From: Burkholderia cepacia GG4
Lineage (GTDB): Bacteria > Pseudomonadota > Gammaproteobacteria > Burkholderiales > Burkholderiaceae
Assembly (NCBI RefSeq): GCF_000292915.1
Contig: NC_018513.1
Coordinates: 1,550,001 to 1,614,000 of the forward strand
DNA length: 64,000 nt
Direction of reading: 5' to 3'
In this document: positions 21,598-31,538 of the stretch, piece by piece
Layout: each line of letters starts with the position of its first letter
Numbering within the stretch: position 1 is the stretch's first letter
Translations under genes and position numbers: made by a program
The notes under the pieces: generated by a model
Databases searched by the model: none
The model's input: only the letters and a program-made list of their open reading frames with translations
What the model was told of the DNA's origin: nothing

Positions 21598-22035
21598 ATG
21601 GCAGATGTCCAGAAAACCGTATTGATCCGCCATTCGGCGGAACAGATGTTCGACCTCGTCACCGACGTGGCCGACTACCCCAATTTCCTGCCCTGGTGCG
21701 GCGGCGTCGAGGTTCGCCGTCAGGATGACAGCGGGATGGAAGCGCGCATCGACATCAACTTCAAGGGCATCAAGCAGCATTTCGCGACGCGCAACACGCA
21801 GCAGCGCCCGACGCGGATCGACATGGAGTTTGCAGACGGCCCGTTCAAGAAGTTCACGGGCTCGTGGCGCTTCATCCCGCTGCGCGCCGATGCGTGCAAG
21901 ATCGAATTCGCGCTGCACTACGAGTTCTCGAGCATCCTGCTCGAGAAGATCATCGGGCCCGTGTTCAGCCATATCGCGAACACGTTCGTCGATTCGTTCG
22001 TCAAGCGCGCCGACCAGCGCTACGGGAAGGGGTGA
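21598..22035 (+). CDS. ratA: RatA-like START/polyketide cyclase-fold protein
   Basis: Homologue of E. coli RatA/YfjG and Coq10-like proteins. The START-like fold binds a hydrophobic ligand (ubiquinone in Coq10), and E. coli RatA was described as inhibiting 70S assembly. Typical segments are KTVLIRHSAEQMFDLVTDVA, YPNFLPWCGGVEV and the C-terminal FVDSFVKRADQRYG. The length is 145 residues. It is next to smpB (divergent) and upstream of the RnfH-family gene, the usual ratA-rnfH order. The biochemical role in Burkholderia is unsettled. Confidence 0.88.
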   Translation: MADVQKTVLIRHSAEQMFDLVTDVADYPNFLPWCGGVEVRRQDDSGMEARIDINFKGIKQHFATRNTQQRPTRIDMEFADGPFKKFTGSWRFIPLRADACKIEFALHYEFSSILLEKIIGPVFSHIANTFVDSFVKRADQRYGKG

Positions 22036-22039
22036 CGCG

Positions 22040-22363
22040 ATGCTGTCGATCGAAGTCTGCTACGCGCTGCCGGATCGCCAGACGCTGATTCCGGTGTCGC
22101 TGCCCGAAGGCGCGACCGTGCGCGCGGCGATCGACGCGAGCGGCGTGCTTGCGCTGCACCCGGAGATCGACCTCGCGCATGCGAAAACGGGCGTGCTCGG
22201 CAAGCTCGCGCCGCTCGACGCGCCGCTCGCCGATCACGACCGTGTCGAGATCTATCGCCCGTTGATCGTCGATCCGAAGCTCGCGCGCCAGCGGCGCGTC
22301 GACAAGACCCGTCGCGAAGGCTCCGTCGAGGGGCGCAAGTGGATGCACAAGGATGCGCGCTGA
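22040..22363 (+). CDS. RnfH-family ubiquitin-like protein
   Basis: Small UPF0125/RnfH protein (107 residues) with a beta-grasp fold; function unknown despite the name, which comes from Rhodobacter rnf clusters. It has EVCYALPDRQTLIPVSLPEG at the N-terminus and a DRVEIYRPLIVDPK segment, then a basic tail (ARQRRVDKTRREG). ATG 22040 lies 4 bases after the ratA stop, so the two are coupled. The frame is open further upstream only as a shadow of ratA. Confidence 0.87.
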   Translation: MLSIEVCYALPDRQTLIPVSLPEGATVRAAIDASGVLALHPEIDLAHAKTGVLGKLAPLDAPLADHDRVEIYRPLIVDPKLARQRRVDKTRREGSVEGRKWMHKDAR

Positions 22364-22437
22364 CGCGCCGCTTCAGCGCCGCTCCGTCTCCGCCGTTTCG
22401 ATTCGTCAGACCGGGCGCGGCCGCGTTCAGGCCGCGT

Positions 22438-23421
22438 TCAGTGGGTCGTGACGTTCGCGTTCACGGCCGCGCCGCCGGGCGTATTGCCGCCTGCGTGCGG
22501 GTCGCTGTGCCGGCGCACCGAACCGTAGACACCCGCCAGCAGCAGCGCGAGCGCCGCGATCTCGAGCGCGCGCGGCATCCGGTGGTCGTAGACGAACGCG
22601 TAGAGCATCGCGAACATGGTTTCGAACACGATCAGCTGGCCCGACAGCGTGAGCGGCAGCCGCTTCGATGCCGCGTTCCACAGTCCGTTGCCGAGCCACG
22701 ACGCGCCGATCGCGAGCACGAAGTTCAGCAGCCAGAACAGTTGCCAGCGCGATGCCGGGACCGCCGCCTGTAGCGTGCCGGCCGGCAGCGCGAGAATCGC
22801 GAGCCAGCAGAGACCGCCGATCAGGCCCGTCACCACGCCCCACAGCACCGACCATTCGTTGCCGCCGAAATGATGGTGGCGCTGGAGGTAGCGCGCGTTC
22901 GCGACCGCGTACCAGGTCCAGCTCGCGAGCGCGCCGCTCGCGCATGCGATGCCCGCGAGCTTCTGGCCGAGCGTCGTCGCGTGCGCGGCTTCGGACGTGA
23001 AGAGATCGACGTTGATGCAGACGATGCCGGCGATCACCAGCGCGAGCGGGGCGGCGAGGCGCCGCAGCGGCACCGCGCCGTGGTCGCCGAGGCCCGCGAG
23101 CGTGACGGTCACGGGCAACACGCCGACGATCAGCGAGCTGGGTGCGATGCCGATCAGGTGCACGGCGCCGGACAGCAGCATGTAATACGCGACGTTGCCG
23201 ATCAGCGCGAGCTTCGTGAGTGCGACGAGATCCTCGCGGGTCAGCCGCGCGAGCAGCGAGCGGGCTGCCGGCAGCGCGGCCGCCAGCGACACGAGGCCGT
23301 ACATCGCATAGCGGCCCGCGCTCAGCAGCAGCGGCGAGAAGTCGGTCATCAGCCGCGGCACGAGAAATACCATGCCCCACAACGCGCCCGCGAGGACGCC
23401 ATACACCACACCGCGCTGCAT
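22438..23421 (-). CDS. EamA/DMT-family transporter
   Basis: Inner-membrane permease of the drug/metabolite transporter superfamily, with about ten predicted helices in two EamA repeats. N-terminal GVLAGALWGMVFLVPRLM starts the first repeat; the second repeat is seen around LFWLLNFVLAIGASWLGNGL. The 327-residue protein ends in a polar tail (SVRRHSDPHAGG). The substrate is unknown; relatives export amino acids, sugars or metabolites. It converges with the ratA/rnfH pair and lies about 200 bases downstream of the beta-propeller gene on the same strand. Confidence 0.85.
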   Translation of the reverse strand: MQRGVVYGVLAGALWGMVFLVPRLMTDFSPLLLSAGRYAMYGLVSLAAALPAARSLLARLTREDLVALTKLALIGNVAYYMLLSGAVHLIGIAPSSLIVGVLPVTVTLAGLGDHGAVPLRRLAAPLALVIAGIVCINVDLFTSEAAHATTLGQKLAGIACASGALASWTWYAVANARYLQRHHHFGGNEWSVLWGVVTGLIGGLCWLAILALPAGTLQAAVPASRWQLFWLLNFVLAIGASWLGNGLWNAASKRLPLTLSGQLIVFETMFAMLYAFVYDHRMPRALEIAALALLLAGVYGSVRRHSDPHAGGNTPGGAAVNANVTTH

Positions 23422-23594
23422 CGACTGCTCCGAACAAATGACTGACGAGCGCGCATCTTAGCGATGGCGGCGCGACCGCGTCTTGTTCATTCCTGCACTC
23501 CTGAGCGGGTGGGGTTCGGGATCGGCTGCGAGCGCCGCCGCGATCCGGTCCTGTTTACCGGGGATCGCGGCGGGCCGGGTTGCTCCTCGTCTTT

Positions 23595-23624
23595 CAGCGG
23601 ATCAGCGGATCAGCGGATCAGCGC
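23595..23624. repeat. 8-bp tandem repeat at the propeller gene's stop codon
   Basis: Three perfect CAGCGGAT units (23595-23618) plus a partial fourth (CAGCGC). On the minus strand each unit holds a TGA; the first is the stop codon of the beta-propeller gene. Confidence 0.9.
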
Positions 23625-24301
23625 TCGACCGGTTCGGCCGCCGCCGCGCTGTCGCCCGCCGCGCGCGCCCGCGCGGGGCGGCGCACGGTGCGCAGCTTGC
23701 CGCTGTTGCCGCCGCCGCAGTAGAACACGTCGCGACCGTCGGATTCCAGCCCTGACACGCCGATACCTGGCGGCATGTCGACCTGTTCGAGCACCTGCCC
23801 CGTGCGCGGGTCGATCCGCCGCAGCTCGCTCTGGTCCGCTTCCCAAGTGCCGTGCCACAGCTCGCCGTCCACCCAAGTTACGCCGGTGACGAAGCGGTTC
23901 GATTCGATCGTGCGCAGCACGGCGCCCGATTGCGGATCCACCTGATGAATCTTGCGTTCGCGATACTGGCCGACCCACAGCGTGCCTTCGGCCCAGGCGA
24001 GCCCAGAATCGGCGCCGCCGCCGGGCGCGGGGATCGTCGCGAGCACGCGGCCGGAGTCCGGATCGATCTTCTCGATGCGGTCCTCGACGATCTGGAACAG
24101 GTGGCGCCCGTCGAACGCGGTGCCCGCATGCGCGGCGACGTCGAGTGCGCGCACGGTCGTGCCGCGTTCCGGGTCGAGCGCGTTCAGTTTGTCGCCGGAT
24201 GCGAACCAGACGTGCTGCCCGTCGAACGTGACGCCGTGCACGCCGTCGACGCCCGGAAACGGGCCGTATTCGCGGAGGATGTCTGCCGTGGAGCGTTTCA
24301 T
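23618..24301 (-). CDS. Beta-propeller protein (Vgb/SMP-30-like)
   Basis: A 227-residue protein made of repeated blades of about 40 residues, each with a pattern such as FDGQHVWFASGDKLNALDP, AEGTLWVGQYRERKIHQVDP and VDGELWHGTW. This resembles virginiamycin B lyase, SMP-30 or NHL-type propellers. No signal peptide is seen, so it is probably cytoplasmic. The C-terminal 25 residues are Arg/Ala-rich and look unstructured. Start chosen at ATG 24301 because GAGGTGA is then well placed; a GTG nine bases earlier is less likely. It starts 30 bases after the regulator gene, so the two are probably cotranscribed. Substrate unknown. Confidence 0.75.
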   Translation of the reverse strand: MKRSTADILREYGPFPGVDGVHGVTFDGQHVWFASGDKLNALDPERGTTVRALDVAAHAGTAFDGRHLFQIVEDRIEKIDPDSGRVLATIPAPGGGADSGLAWAEGTLWVGQYRERKIHQVDPQSGAVLRTIESNRFVTGVTWVDGELWHGTWEADQSELRRIDPRTGQVLEQVDMPPGIGVSGLESDGRDVFYCGGGNSGKLRTVRRPARARAAGDSAAAAEPVER

Positions 24302-24331
24302 GTTTGTCACCTCATCGTTGGTGCACCCATC

Positions 24332-25552
24332 CTAGTCGCCCGGCAGCAGCGCGGGGAGTAACAAGGTCGTCGCGAATCCTGGCAGCGGCGGCATCATCCA
24401 GCGGCGCGCGCGACCGCGGCCGAGCGCCTGCACCTTGCCTGCTTCGGCGAGCGTGTCGAGCGCGCGCTGCACGGTGCGCTGGCTCGCGCCGAGCGCGAGC
24501 GCCAGCGCCGAGCTCGACCACGCCTCGCCGTCCGCGAGCAGCGCGAGCACGGCCGCGTGACGGTCGTCGACCGGGCGCGCGAGCACGACGGTCTCGCGCA
24601 TGCCGAGCGGCTCGAGCGCGAAGCCGCGCGGCGTCGCGGTGACGTTCGCGAGCGGCCGCAGCATCGCGCGCAAGCGGCCGATCTCGACGCGCAGGCGGGC
24701 GCGATGCGACTCGTCCGCGTGCTTCGCACGAAACGCCGCGGCGACGAGTGCGTTTCGCGACACGTCGGCGGGCCAGGCCTCGCCCAGCGCGCGGGCGAGC
24801 ACGAACAGCACCGGGCGGCGCGCGAGCGACACGGTCGTGCGCGCATCGCGCACCGTGTGACGGCACGCATCGACGACCAGCGCATTCGACGCCAGCACCG
24901 CCTCGACCTCGTCGAGCAGCACGAGCCGCGACGCGCCGCGCGCGATGAGCCGCGCGGCCGGCGTATCGAGCACGCGCGCAGCGGTATCGACTTCGGCCGT
25001 CAGCGCGGCGATGCCGGCGTCTTGCGCGGCCGCGCGGGCGCGGGTGAGGGCCATACGCGCCGCGTGGGGGCGGATGCGGCGCATCGCGATGCCGGCCGCG
25101 ATCAGCTCGTGGGCCGCGCGCGACGCGGCCGGCAGCGGGGCGGGATCGAGGCTCGCGAGCCGCCGTTCGGCGTCGTCGATGTGCCCGATCAGCAGCAGCC
25201 GGCGCACGCCGAGATAGCGCGCGTGCGCGGCGTTCGTGTGGTCGCCGTGCGCGTCGAGCGTCGCGCACGCGGCGTCGAGTGCGCGCGACGGCCAGCCGAG
25301 GTCGCGCGACGCCAGCGCGATCTCGGCTTCCGCGACGACGCAGCGCGCCCGCGCGACGGCTTCCTTCGCGCCGAATGCGCGGGCCGCGCCGCGCACGAGC
25401 GTCCGCGCGCGCTCGAAATCGCCGAGTTGCGCCATCGCGATGCCGCGCAACGCAAGCGCCGGCGCGTCGTCGCGCAGCGCGACGCGGTTCAGCGCACCGA
25501 GCGGGTCGCCCGCCGCGAGCGCGCGGGCGGCAGCCGTGATCAGCGAATCCAT
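24332..25552 (-). CDS. Transcriptional regulator with two winged-helix domains
   Basis: No named family recognised. The 406-residue protein has three parts. Residues about 1-210 are Ala-rich helical repeats of TPR-like character. Residues about 215-315 resemble an OmpR/SARP-type winged helix (SRNALVAAAFRAKHAD, then LRVEIGRLRAMLRPL and ATPRGFALEP). The C-terminal part (about 325-395) is a second winged helix-turn-helix (VLALLADGEAWSSSALALAL, SQRTVQRALDTLAEAGKV). It probably senses a signal through the helical part. It is divergent from DUF899-DUF2182 and upstream of the propeller gene, so it likely controls this module. Confidence 0.7.
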   Translation of the reverse strand: MDSLITAAARALAAGDPLGALNRVALRDDAPALALRGIAMAQLGDFERARTLVRGAARAFGAKEAVARARCVVAEAEIALASRDLGWPSRALDAACATLDAHGDHTNAAHARYLGVRRLLLIGHIDDAERRLASLDPAPLPAASRAAHELIAAGIAMRRIRPHAARMALTRARAAAQDAGIAALTAEVDTAARVLDTPAARLIARGASRLVLLDEVEAVLASNALVVDACRHTVRDARTTVSLARRPVLFVLARALGEAWPADVSRNALVAAAFRAKHADESHRARLRVEIGRLRAMLRPLANVTATPRGFALEPLGMRETVVLARPVDDRHAAVLALLADGEAWSSSALALALGASQRTVQRALDTLAEAGKVQALGRGRARRWMMPPLPGFATTLLLPALLPGD

Positions 25553-25561
25553 CTGAATCCC

Positions 25562-25634
25562 GACACAGTTGTCACTCCCTCCGGTCCGATGCCCGGCCCT
25601 AATCTAGCACCACGCACACGGCAGATGCGCCGTG
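25562..25634. promoter_or_regulatory. Inverted repeats in the divergent regulator/DUF899 spacer
   Basis: GACA-CAGT-TGTC at 25562-25573 and CACGGC-AGATGC-GCCGTG at 25617-25634 are short perfect inverted repeats in the 113-base spacer. Either could be the operator of the adjacent regulator. The downstream DUF899 gene has a perfect AGGAGG at 25650-25655. Confidence 0.35.
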
Positions 25635-25665
25635 CCCGGATATCCATCGAAAGGAGGAACCCGCA

Positions 25666-26430
25666 ATGACGAACCATCTCACCGGAACGCGCGACGAATG
25701 GCTGGCTGCGCGCCGCGCGCTGCTCGATGCGGAAAAGGCGTTGACGCGGCAGAGCGACGAGCTCGCGCGACGGCGCCAGGCGCTGCCGTGGGTGCGCGTC
25801 GACAAGGCCTACCGGTTCGACACCGAGGACGGCCCTGCGTCGCTCGACGACCTGTTCGGCGGCCGCTCGCAGCTGCTCGTCTATCACTTCATGTTCGGCC
25901 CCGACTACAAGGCTGGCTGCCCGTCTTGCTCGGCGCTCGCCGACGGCTTCGACGGTTTTGCGGTCCACCTCGCGAACCACGACGTGACGCTCGCGGCGGT
26001 GTCGCGCGCACCGCTCGCGAAGCTGCTGGCGTACCGGCAGCGGATGGGCTGGCATTTTCCGTGGGCGTCGTCGGACGGCGGCGAGTTCAACTTCGACTTC
26101 AACGTGTCGTTCACCGAAGCGCAGCAGCGCGCCGGTGACGTTGAATACAACTATGCGCGGGCCGGTCACGCGATGGACATGGACCCGCCGCCGGCCGCCG
26201 TCGCCCAGTTCGCGGCGACGTGCGGCACCGACGCCGCCACGTACTCGCTCGACCGGCCGGGGATGAGCGCGTTCGTGCGCGAGGACGGCGTCGTCTATCA
26301 CACGTATTCCACCTACGCGCGCGGGCTCGACGGGCTGTGGGGGATGTACCAGTGGCTCGATCGCGCGCCGCTCGGGCGCAACGAGACGGGCGTGTGGTGG
26401 CGCCGCCATGACGAGTACGCACGCGGTTGA
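25666..26430 (+). CDS. DUF899 thioredoxin-like protein
   Basis: DUF899 family, thioredoxin-like fold, function unknown. It has the family's YHFMFGPDYKAGCPSCSALA segment with a CxxC (Cys85, Cys88), the WASSDGGEFNFDFNVSF segment and the C-terminal VYHTYSTYARGLDGLWGMYQ followed by LDRAPLGRNE. The length is 254 residues. There is no signal peptide. It has a strong Shine-Dalgarno motif. It is divergent from the two-winged-helix regulator and 30 bases upstream of DUF2182. A redox role is suggested by the CxxC but not shown. Confidence 0.88.
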   Translation: MTNHLTGTRDEWLAARRALLDAEKALTRQSDELARRRQALPWVRVDKAYRFDTEDGPASLDDLFGGRSQLLVYHFMFGPDYKAGCPSCSALADGFDGFAVHLANHDVTLAAVSRAPLAKLLAYRQRMGWHFPWASSDGGEFNFDFNVSFTEAQQRAGDVEYNYARAGHAMDMDPPPAAVAQFAATCGTDAATYSLDRPGMSAFVREDGVVYHTYSTYARGLDGLWGMYQWLDRAPLGRNETGVWWRRHDEYARG

Positions 26431-26460
26431 GCGCGGGCCGGCGACCGGCGGGAGCGCGCG

Positions 26461-27273
26461 ATGAGCGCGGCGCTGAAACCGGCCGTGGCGGGTGCTGCGT
26501 TCGGCGCCGCGCTCGTCGCGGTGTTCGCCGTCGCCGTGTGGGCGACGCTCGCGCAGCATGCGTCGCTGGACGCGATGGGCGGCATGCCGATGGCCGTCGG
26601 CTGGACGCTGTCGGCGGGGTGGCTGAGGCCGTGCGGATGGCGGCCAGGGCACGGATTCGCCGCGTTCGCCGGCATGTGGGGCGCGATGACCGTGACGATG
26701 ATGCTGCCGGTGCTGGCGCCGGTGCTGTGGCGATATCGGCAGGGTCTCGGCCCGCTGGGCGACGCGCGCGCGGCATGGTTCGTCGTGATCGCGGGCGCCG
26801 GGTATTTCGCGGTGTGGATGGCCGTCGGTGCGGTGGTGTTTCTCGTCGGAGGTGCATTGGCGGCCGCCGCGACGCGGCTGCTCGCGCTCGCCGATGCAAT
26901 GCCGTTTGCTGCCGGCGCGGTCGTGCTCGGGGCCGGGGGACTGCAGTTTTCCGTCTGGAAGATACGCCGGCTTGCCTGCTGCCGGCACGTGCCGGACGCC
27001 GAGTGCACGCGGCGGGCGGGAGCCGGCGCGGGGGCTGCGTGGCGGTACGGCGTGCAGGCTGCGCTACGTTGCGGCGCTTGCTGCGGGAACCTGATGGCCA
27101 TCGCCCTGGCGGCCGGCGCGATGGACCTGCGGGTGATGGCCGTCGTGACGGCCGCGATTGCCGCCGAGCGGCTGGCGCCGGCCGGCGGCGAGCGCGGCGC
27201 GCGGATGCTCGTCGGGGGCGTTGCGATCGGCGCCGGTGTCGTGATGATCGCGCGTGCGGCCGGGCAGGCCTAG
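26461..27273 (+). CDS. DUF2182 metal-binding-type membrane protein
   Basis: Integral membrane protein of 270 residues with about seven hydrophobic segments. The family marks are MWGAMTVTMMLP at 72-83 and, near the C-terminus, YGVQAALRCGACCGNLMAIA with clustered Cys. A Cys/His cluster (CCRHVPDAEC) lies between helices. DUF2182 is annotated as a predicted metal-binding integral membrane protein; its role is unknown. It follows DUF899 by 30 bases and is likely in the same transcript. Confidence 0.85.
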   Translation: MSAALKPAVAGAAFGAALVAVFAVAVWATLAQHASLDAMGGMPMAVGWTLSAGWLRPCGWRPGHGFAAFAGMWGAMTVTMMLPVLAPVLWRYRQGLGPLGDARAAWFVVIAGAGYFAVWMAVGAVVFLVGGALAAAATRLLALADAMPFAAGAVVLGAGGLQFSVWKIRRLACCRHVPDAECTRRAGAGAGAAWRYGVQAALRCGACCGNLMAIALAAGAMDLRVMAVVTAAIAAERLAPAGGERGARMLVGGVAIGAGVVMIARAAGQA

Positions 27274-27481
27274 GGCCGCTGCCGCGCGTCGAACGGTCCG
27301 GCGAAGGCGCCGCCGCGAGGCCCGCGTGGGCCGGCAAACGACGTGTCATTGGCCCGGTTGCGGCCGGCTGCGCGAATGGGTCGATGCCGGGGTGAAACGA
27401 AAGGCGATCGAAAACGAACCGAACGGCGATCCGAACGATTCGGCCCCCGAACGCTCGGGAACGGCTAACCCGTTGTTCGTG

Positions 27482-27512
27482 TTGTGAAAATTCGCAGCGC
27501 TTCGCGTATAAT
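27482..27512 (+). promoter_or_regulatory. Likely sigma70 promoter of guaB
   Basis: TATAAT, a perfect -10, at 27507-27512, with TTGTGA (27482-27487) as a 19-base-spaced -35. It lies 27 bases before the guaB ATG, giving a short leader. No purine-box or riboswitch structure was recognised. Confidence 0.7.
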
Positions 27513-27538
27513 TCGCTTTTGCGCCCATAGGATTTGCC

Positions 27539-28999
27539 ATGCGTCTGATCCAAAAAGCACTCACTTTCGATGACGTGCTCCTCGTTCCCGCCTTCTCCGA
27601 CGTTCTCCCGCGCGACACCAGCCTGAAGACCAAGCTGACCCGCAACATCTCCCTGAACATGCCGCTCGTGTCCGCCGCGATGGACACGGTCACCGAAGGT
27701 CGCCTCGCGATCGCGATGGCGCAGCAGGGTGGTGTCGGTATCGTCCACAAGAACCTCACGCCGGCCGAGCAGGCCCGCGAGGTCGCGAAGGTCAAGCGTT
27801 TCGAATCGGGCGTCGTCCGCGACCCGATCACGGTCCCGCCGCAGATGAAGGTGCGCGACGTGATCGCGCTGTCGCGTCAGCATGGCATCTCGGGTTTCCC
27901 GGTCGTCGAAGGCCCGCAGCTGGTCGGCATCGTCACGAACCGCGACCTGCGCTTCGAATCGCGCCTCGATGAGCCGGTCAAGTCGATCATGACGCCGCGC
28001 GAGCGTCTCGTCACGGTCAAGGAAGGCACGCCGCTCGCCGAAGCGAAGGCGCTGATGCACAGCCACCGCCTCGAGCGCGTGCTGGTCGTCAACGACGCGT
28101 TCGAACTGCGCGGCCTGATGACCGTCAAGGACATCACGAAGCAGACCGAGCACCCGGATGCGTGCAAGGACGAACACGGCAAGCTGCGCGCAGGCGCGGC
28201 AGTCGGCGTCGGCCCCGACAACGAAGAGCGCGTCGAGCTGCTGGTGCAGGCCGGCGTCGACGTGATCGTCGTCGATACCGCGCACGGCCACAGCAAGGGC
28301 GTGCTCGAGCGCGTGCGCTGGGTCAAGCAGAACTATCCGCACGTCGAGGTGATCGGCGGCAACATCGCGACGGCCGCTGCCGCCAAGGCGCTCGTCGAAT
28401 ACGGCGCGGACGCGGTCAAGGTCGGCATCGGCCCGGGCTCGATCTGCACGACGCGGATCGTCGCGGGCGTCGGCGTGCCGCAGATCAGCGCGATCGCGAA
28501 CGTGTCCGACGCGCTGCGCGGCACCGGCGTGCCGTGCATCGCCGACGGCGGCATCCGCTTCTCGGGCGACGTGTCGAAGGCCCTCGCGGCCGGCGCGAAC
28601 GCGGTGATGATGGGCAGCATGTTCGCGGGCACCGAAGAGGCGCCGGGCGACGTGTTCCTGTACCAGGGCCGCCAGTACAAGTCGTACCGTGGCATGGGTT
28701 CGGTCGGCGCGATGAAGGACGGCGCGGCAGACCGCTACTTCCAGGACAACTCGGCGAACATCGACAAGCTCGTGCCGGAAGGCATCGAAGGCCGCGTCGC
28801 GTACAAGGGCTCGGTCAACGCGATCCTGTTCCAGCTGGTCGGCGGCGTGCGTGCCAGCATGGGCTACTGCGGCTGCAAGACGATCGACGAGCTGCACGAG
28901 AAGGCCGAATTCGTCCAGATCACCGCGGCGGGCATGCGCGAGTCGCACGTGCACGACGTGCAGATCACGAAGGAAGCGCCGAACTACCACGTGGACTGA
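27539..28999 (+). CDS. guaB: IMP dehydrogenase
   Basis: Oxidises IMP to XMP with NAD, the committed step to guanine nucleotides. The TIM barrel is interrupted by two CBS domains (about 92-205; [32 protein letters not shown]). The catalytic loop [10 protein letters not shown] holds Cys303, and the flap has [11 protein letters not shown]. The length is 486 residues. Start at ATG 27539 just after a strong promoter. It is separated from guaA by one membrane-protein gene. Confidence 0.97.
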   Translation: MRLIQKALTFDDVLLVPAFSDVLPRDTSLKTKLTRNISLNMPLVSAAMDTVTEGRLAIAMAQQGGVGIVHKNLTPAEQAREVAKVKRFESGVVRDPITVPPQMKVRDVIALSRQHGISGFPVVEGPQLVGIVTNRDLRFESRLDEPVKSIMTPRERLVTVKEGTPLAEAKALMHSHRLERVLVVNDAFELRGLMTVKDITKQTEHPDACKDEHGKLRAGAAVGVGPDNEERVELLVQAGVDVIVVDTAHGHSKGVLERVRWVKQNYPHVEVIGGNIATAAAAKALVEYGADAVKVGIGPGSICTTRIVAGVGVPQISAIANVSDALRGTGVPCIADGGIRFSGDVSKALAAGANAVMMGSMFAGTEEAPGDVFLYQGRQYKSYRGMGSVGAMKDGAADRYFQDNSANIDKLVPEGIEGRVAYKGSVNAILFQLVGGVRASMGYCGCKTIDELHEKAEFVQITAAGMRESHVHDVQITKEAPNYHVD

Positions 29000-29005
29000 T
29001 CGCCG

Positions 29006-29593
29006 ATGAAACCGCTGCTGCGAGCCGTGCTGATCGTCGATGCCGTGCTGCTGCTGGCGTTCGGCGTGCTGTTCGTGCTGACGCCCTGGCAGGCGCTGTT
29101 CAACGCGCTGCAGTTGGCGAACATCCAGCCGGCGATGCTCGGCCAGGCGTTCGGCATCGCGCTGCTCGGGCTCGCGTGGCTCGCGTTTCACGCAGCGGTC
29201 AACGGCGAACTCACGGCGCCCGTCGCGCGCGTGGTCGGCCATGTGAACTGGCTGATCGGCGTGCTGACGGTCGTGTGGTCGTTCGGCACCGGCAACGGTC
29301 CCGCGCTCGCGGCCGCCGGCAGGGTGCTGTCGGCCATGGCCGGGGTCGCGCTGATCGTGCTCGGCATCGGCGGCGTGCGGCTCGCATCGGCCGTGCGGCG
29401 GCGCGAGAAGGCGCAGGCGCTCGAGGCTCGTGGCGCGCAGCGCCAGGCCGAACCGGCGCCGGCCTCCGCACCGCAGCAGCGTGTCGAACCGGTCGTCAGC
29501 CGTCCGGCGGCGCCTGCGGCAGCCACGTCGGCCGCCTCCGACCGAGCGTCTGGCAGCGTCGCATTCGACGCGCGCCCGCCGCTGCAGGATTGA
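29006..29593 (+). CDS. Small membrane protein between guaB and guaA
   Basis: Not assigned to a characterised family. The 195-residue product has four hydrophobic segments in the first 130 residues (LRAVLIVDAVLLLAFGVLFV; ALLGLAWLAFHAAV; WLIGVLTVVWSFG; MAGVALIVLGIGGVRLA). A polar, Ala/Pro/Gln-rich C-terminal tail (about 131-195) looks disordered. It starts 6 bases after guaB, so it is very probably cotranscribed and translationally coupled. A link to purine synthesis is suggested only by position. Confidence 0.75.
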   Translation: MKPLLRAVLIVDAVLLLAFGVLFVLTPWQALFNALQLANIQPAMLGQAFGIALLGLAWLAFHAAVNGELTAPVARVVGHVNWLIGVLTVVWSFGTGNGPALAAAGRVLSAMAGVALIVLGIGGVRLASAVRRREKAQALEARGAQRQAEPAPASAPQQRVEPVVSRPAAPAAATSAASDRASGSVAFDARPPLQD

Positions 29594-29650
29594 CCGGCGA
29601 TGCGTCGCGCGAGCCACCTGCCGCCCGACGCCGCTGTCCATGCTATTGAC

Positions 29651-29676
29651 GCAGCGCTTGATGCGCTGCTTTTCTT
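29651..29676 (+). terminator. Hairpin upstream of guaA
   Basis: GCAGCGC, loop TTGAT, GCGCTGC, then TTTTCTT. A 7-base stem with a moderate T run, 57 bases after the membrane-protein gene and about 25 before guaA. It could be a terminator for the guaB transcript or a guaA leader attenuator. Confidence 0.6.
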
Positions 29677-29700
29677 ATTCTCTTCATCCCGTCCGCAGCC

Positions 29701-31320
<1,620 letters not shown>

Positions 31321-31372
31321 GCGTCGGCGTCGAGGTGTGCCTCGATGACTGATGCCGGCATCGGATGATGCA

Positions 31373-31410
31373 AACGCCCGGCGGGGATGACCTGCCGGGC
31401 GTTGTTGTTT
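31373..31410 (+). terminator. guaA terminator
   Basis: AACGCCCGGC (31373-31382), an 11-base loop, GCCGGGCGTT (31394-31403), then GTTGTTT. Ten-base perfect stem with an interrupted T run, about 50 bases after guaA. Confidence 0.75.
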
Positions 31411-31538
31411 GTGCGATCGGCGGCAGCGATTCGATTGTCGCCGGAGCGCAGTGTTTTCTTCGCCGTCATGCCTGGCCCGGGTACGGAGGTGCGTGGCACC
31501 GGTCGGCCGCCGCACGCGGAGCGTCTGCCTGTCACGCC

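Noticed and set aside
26111..29641. A minus-strand frame of about 1180 codons opposite guaB and neighbours.
   Set aside because: Composition is Arg/His/Asp-rich without domains; it is the shadow of guaB and DUF2182 on the other strand.
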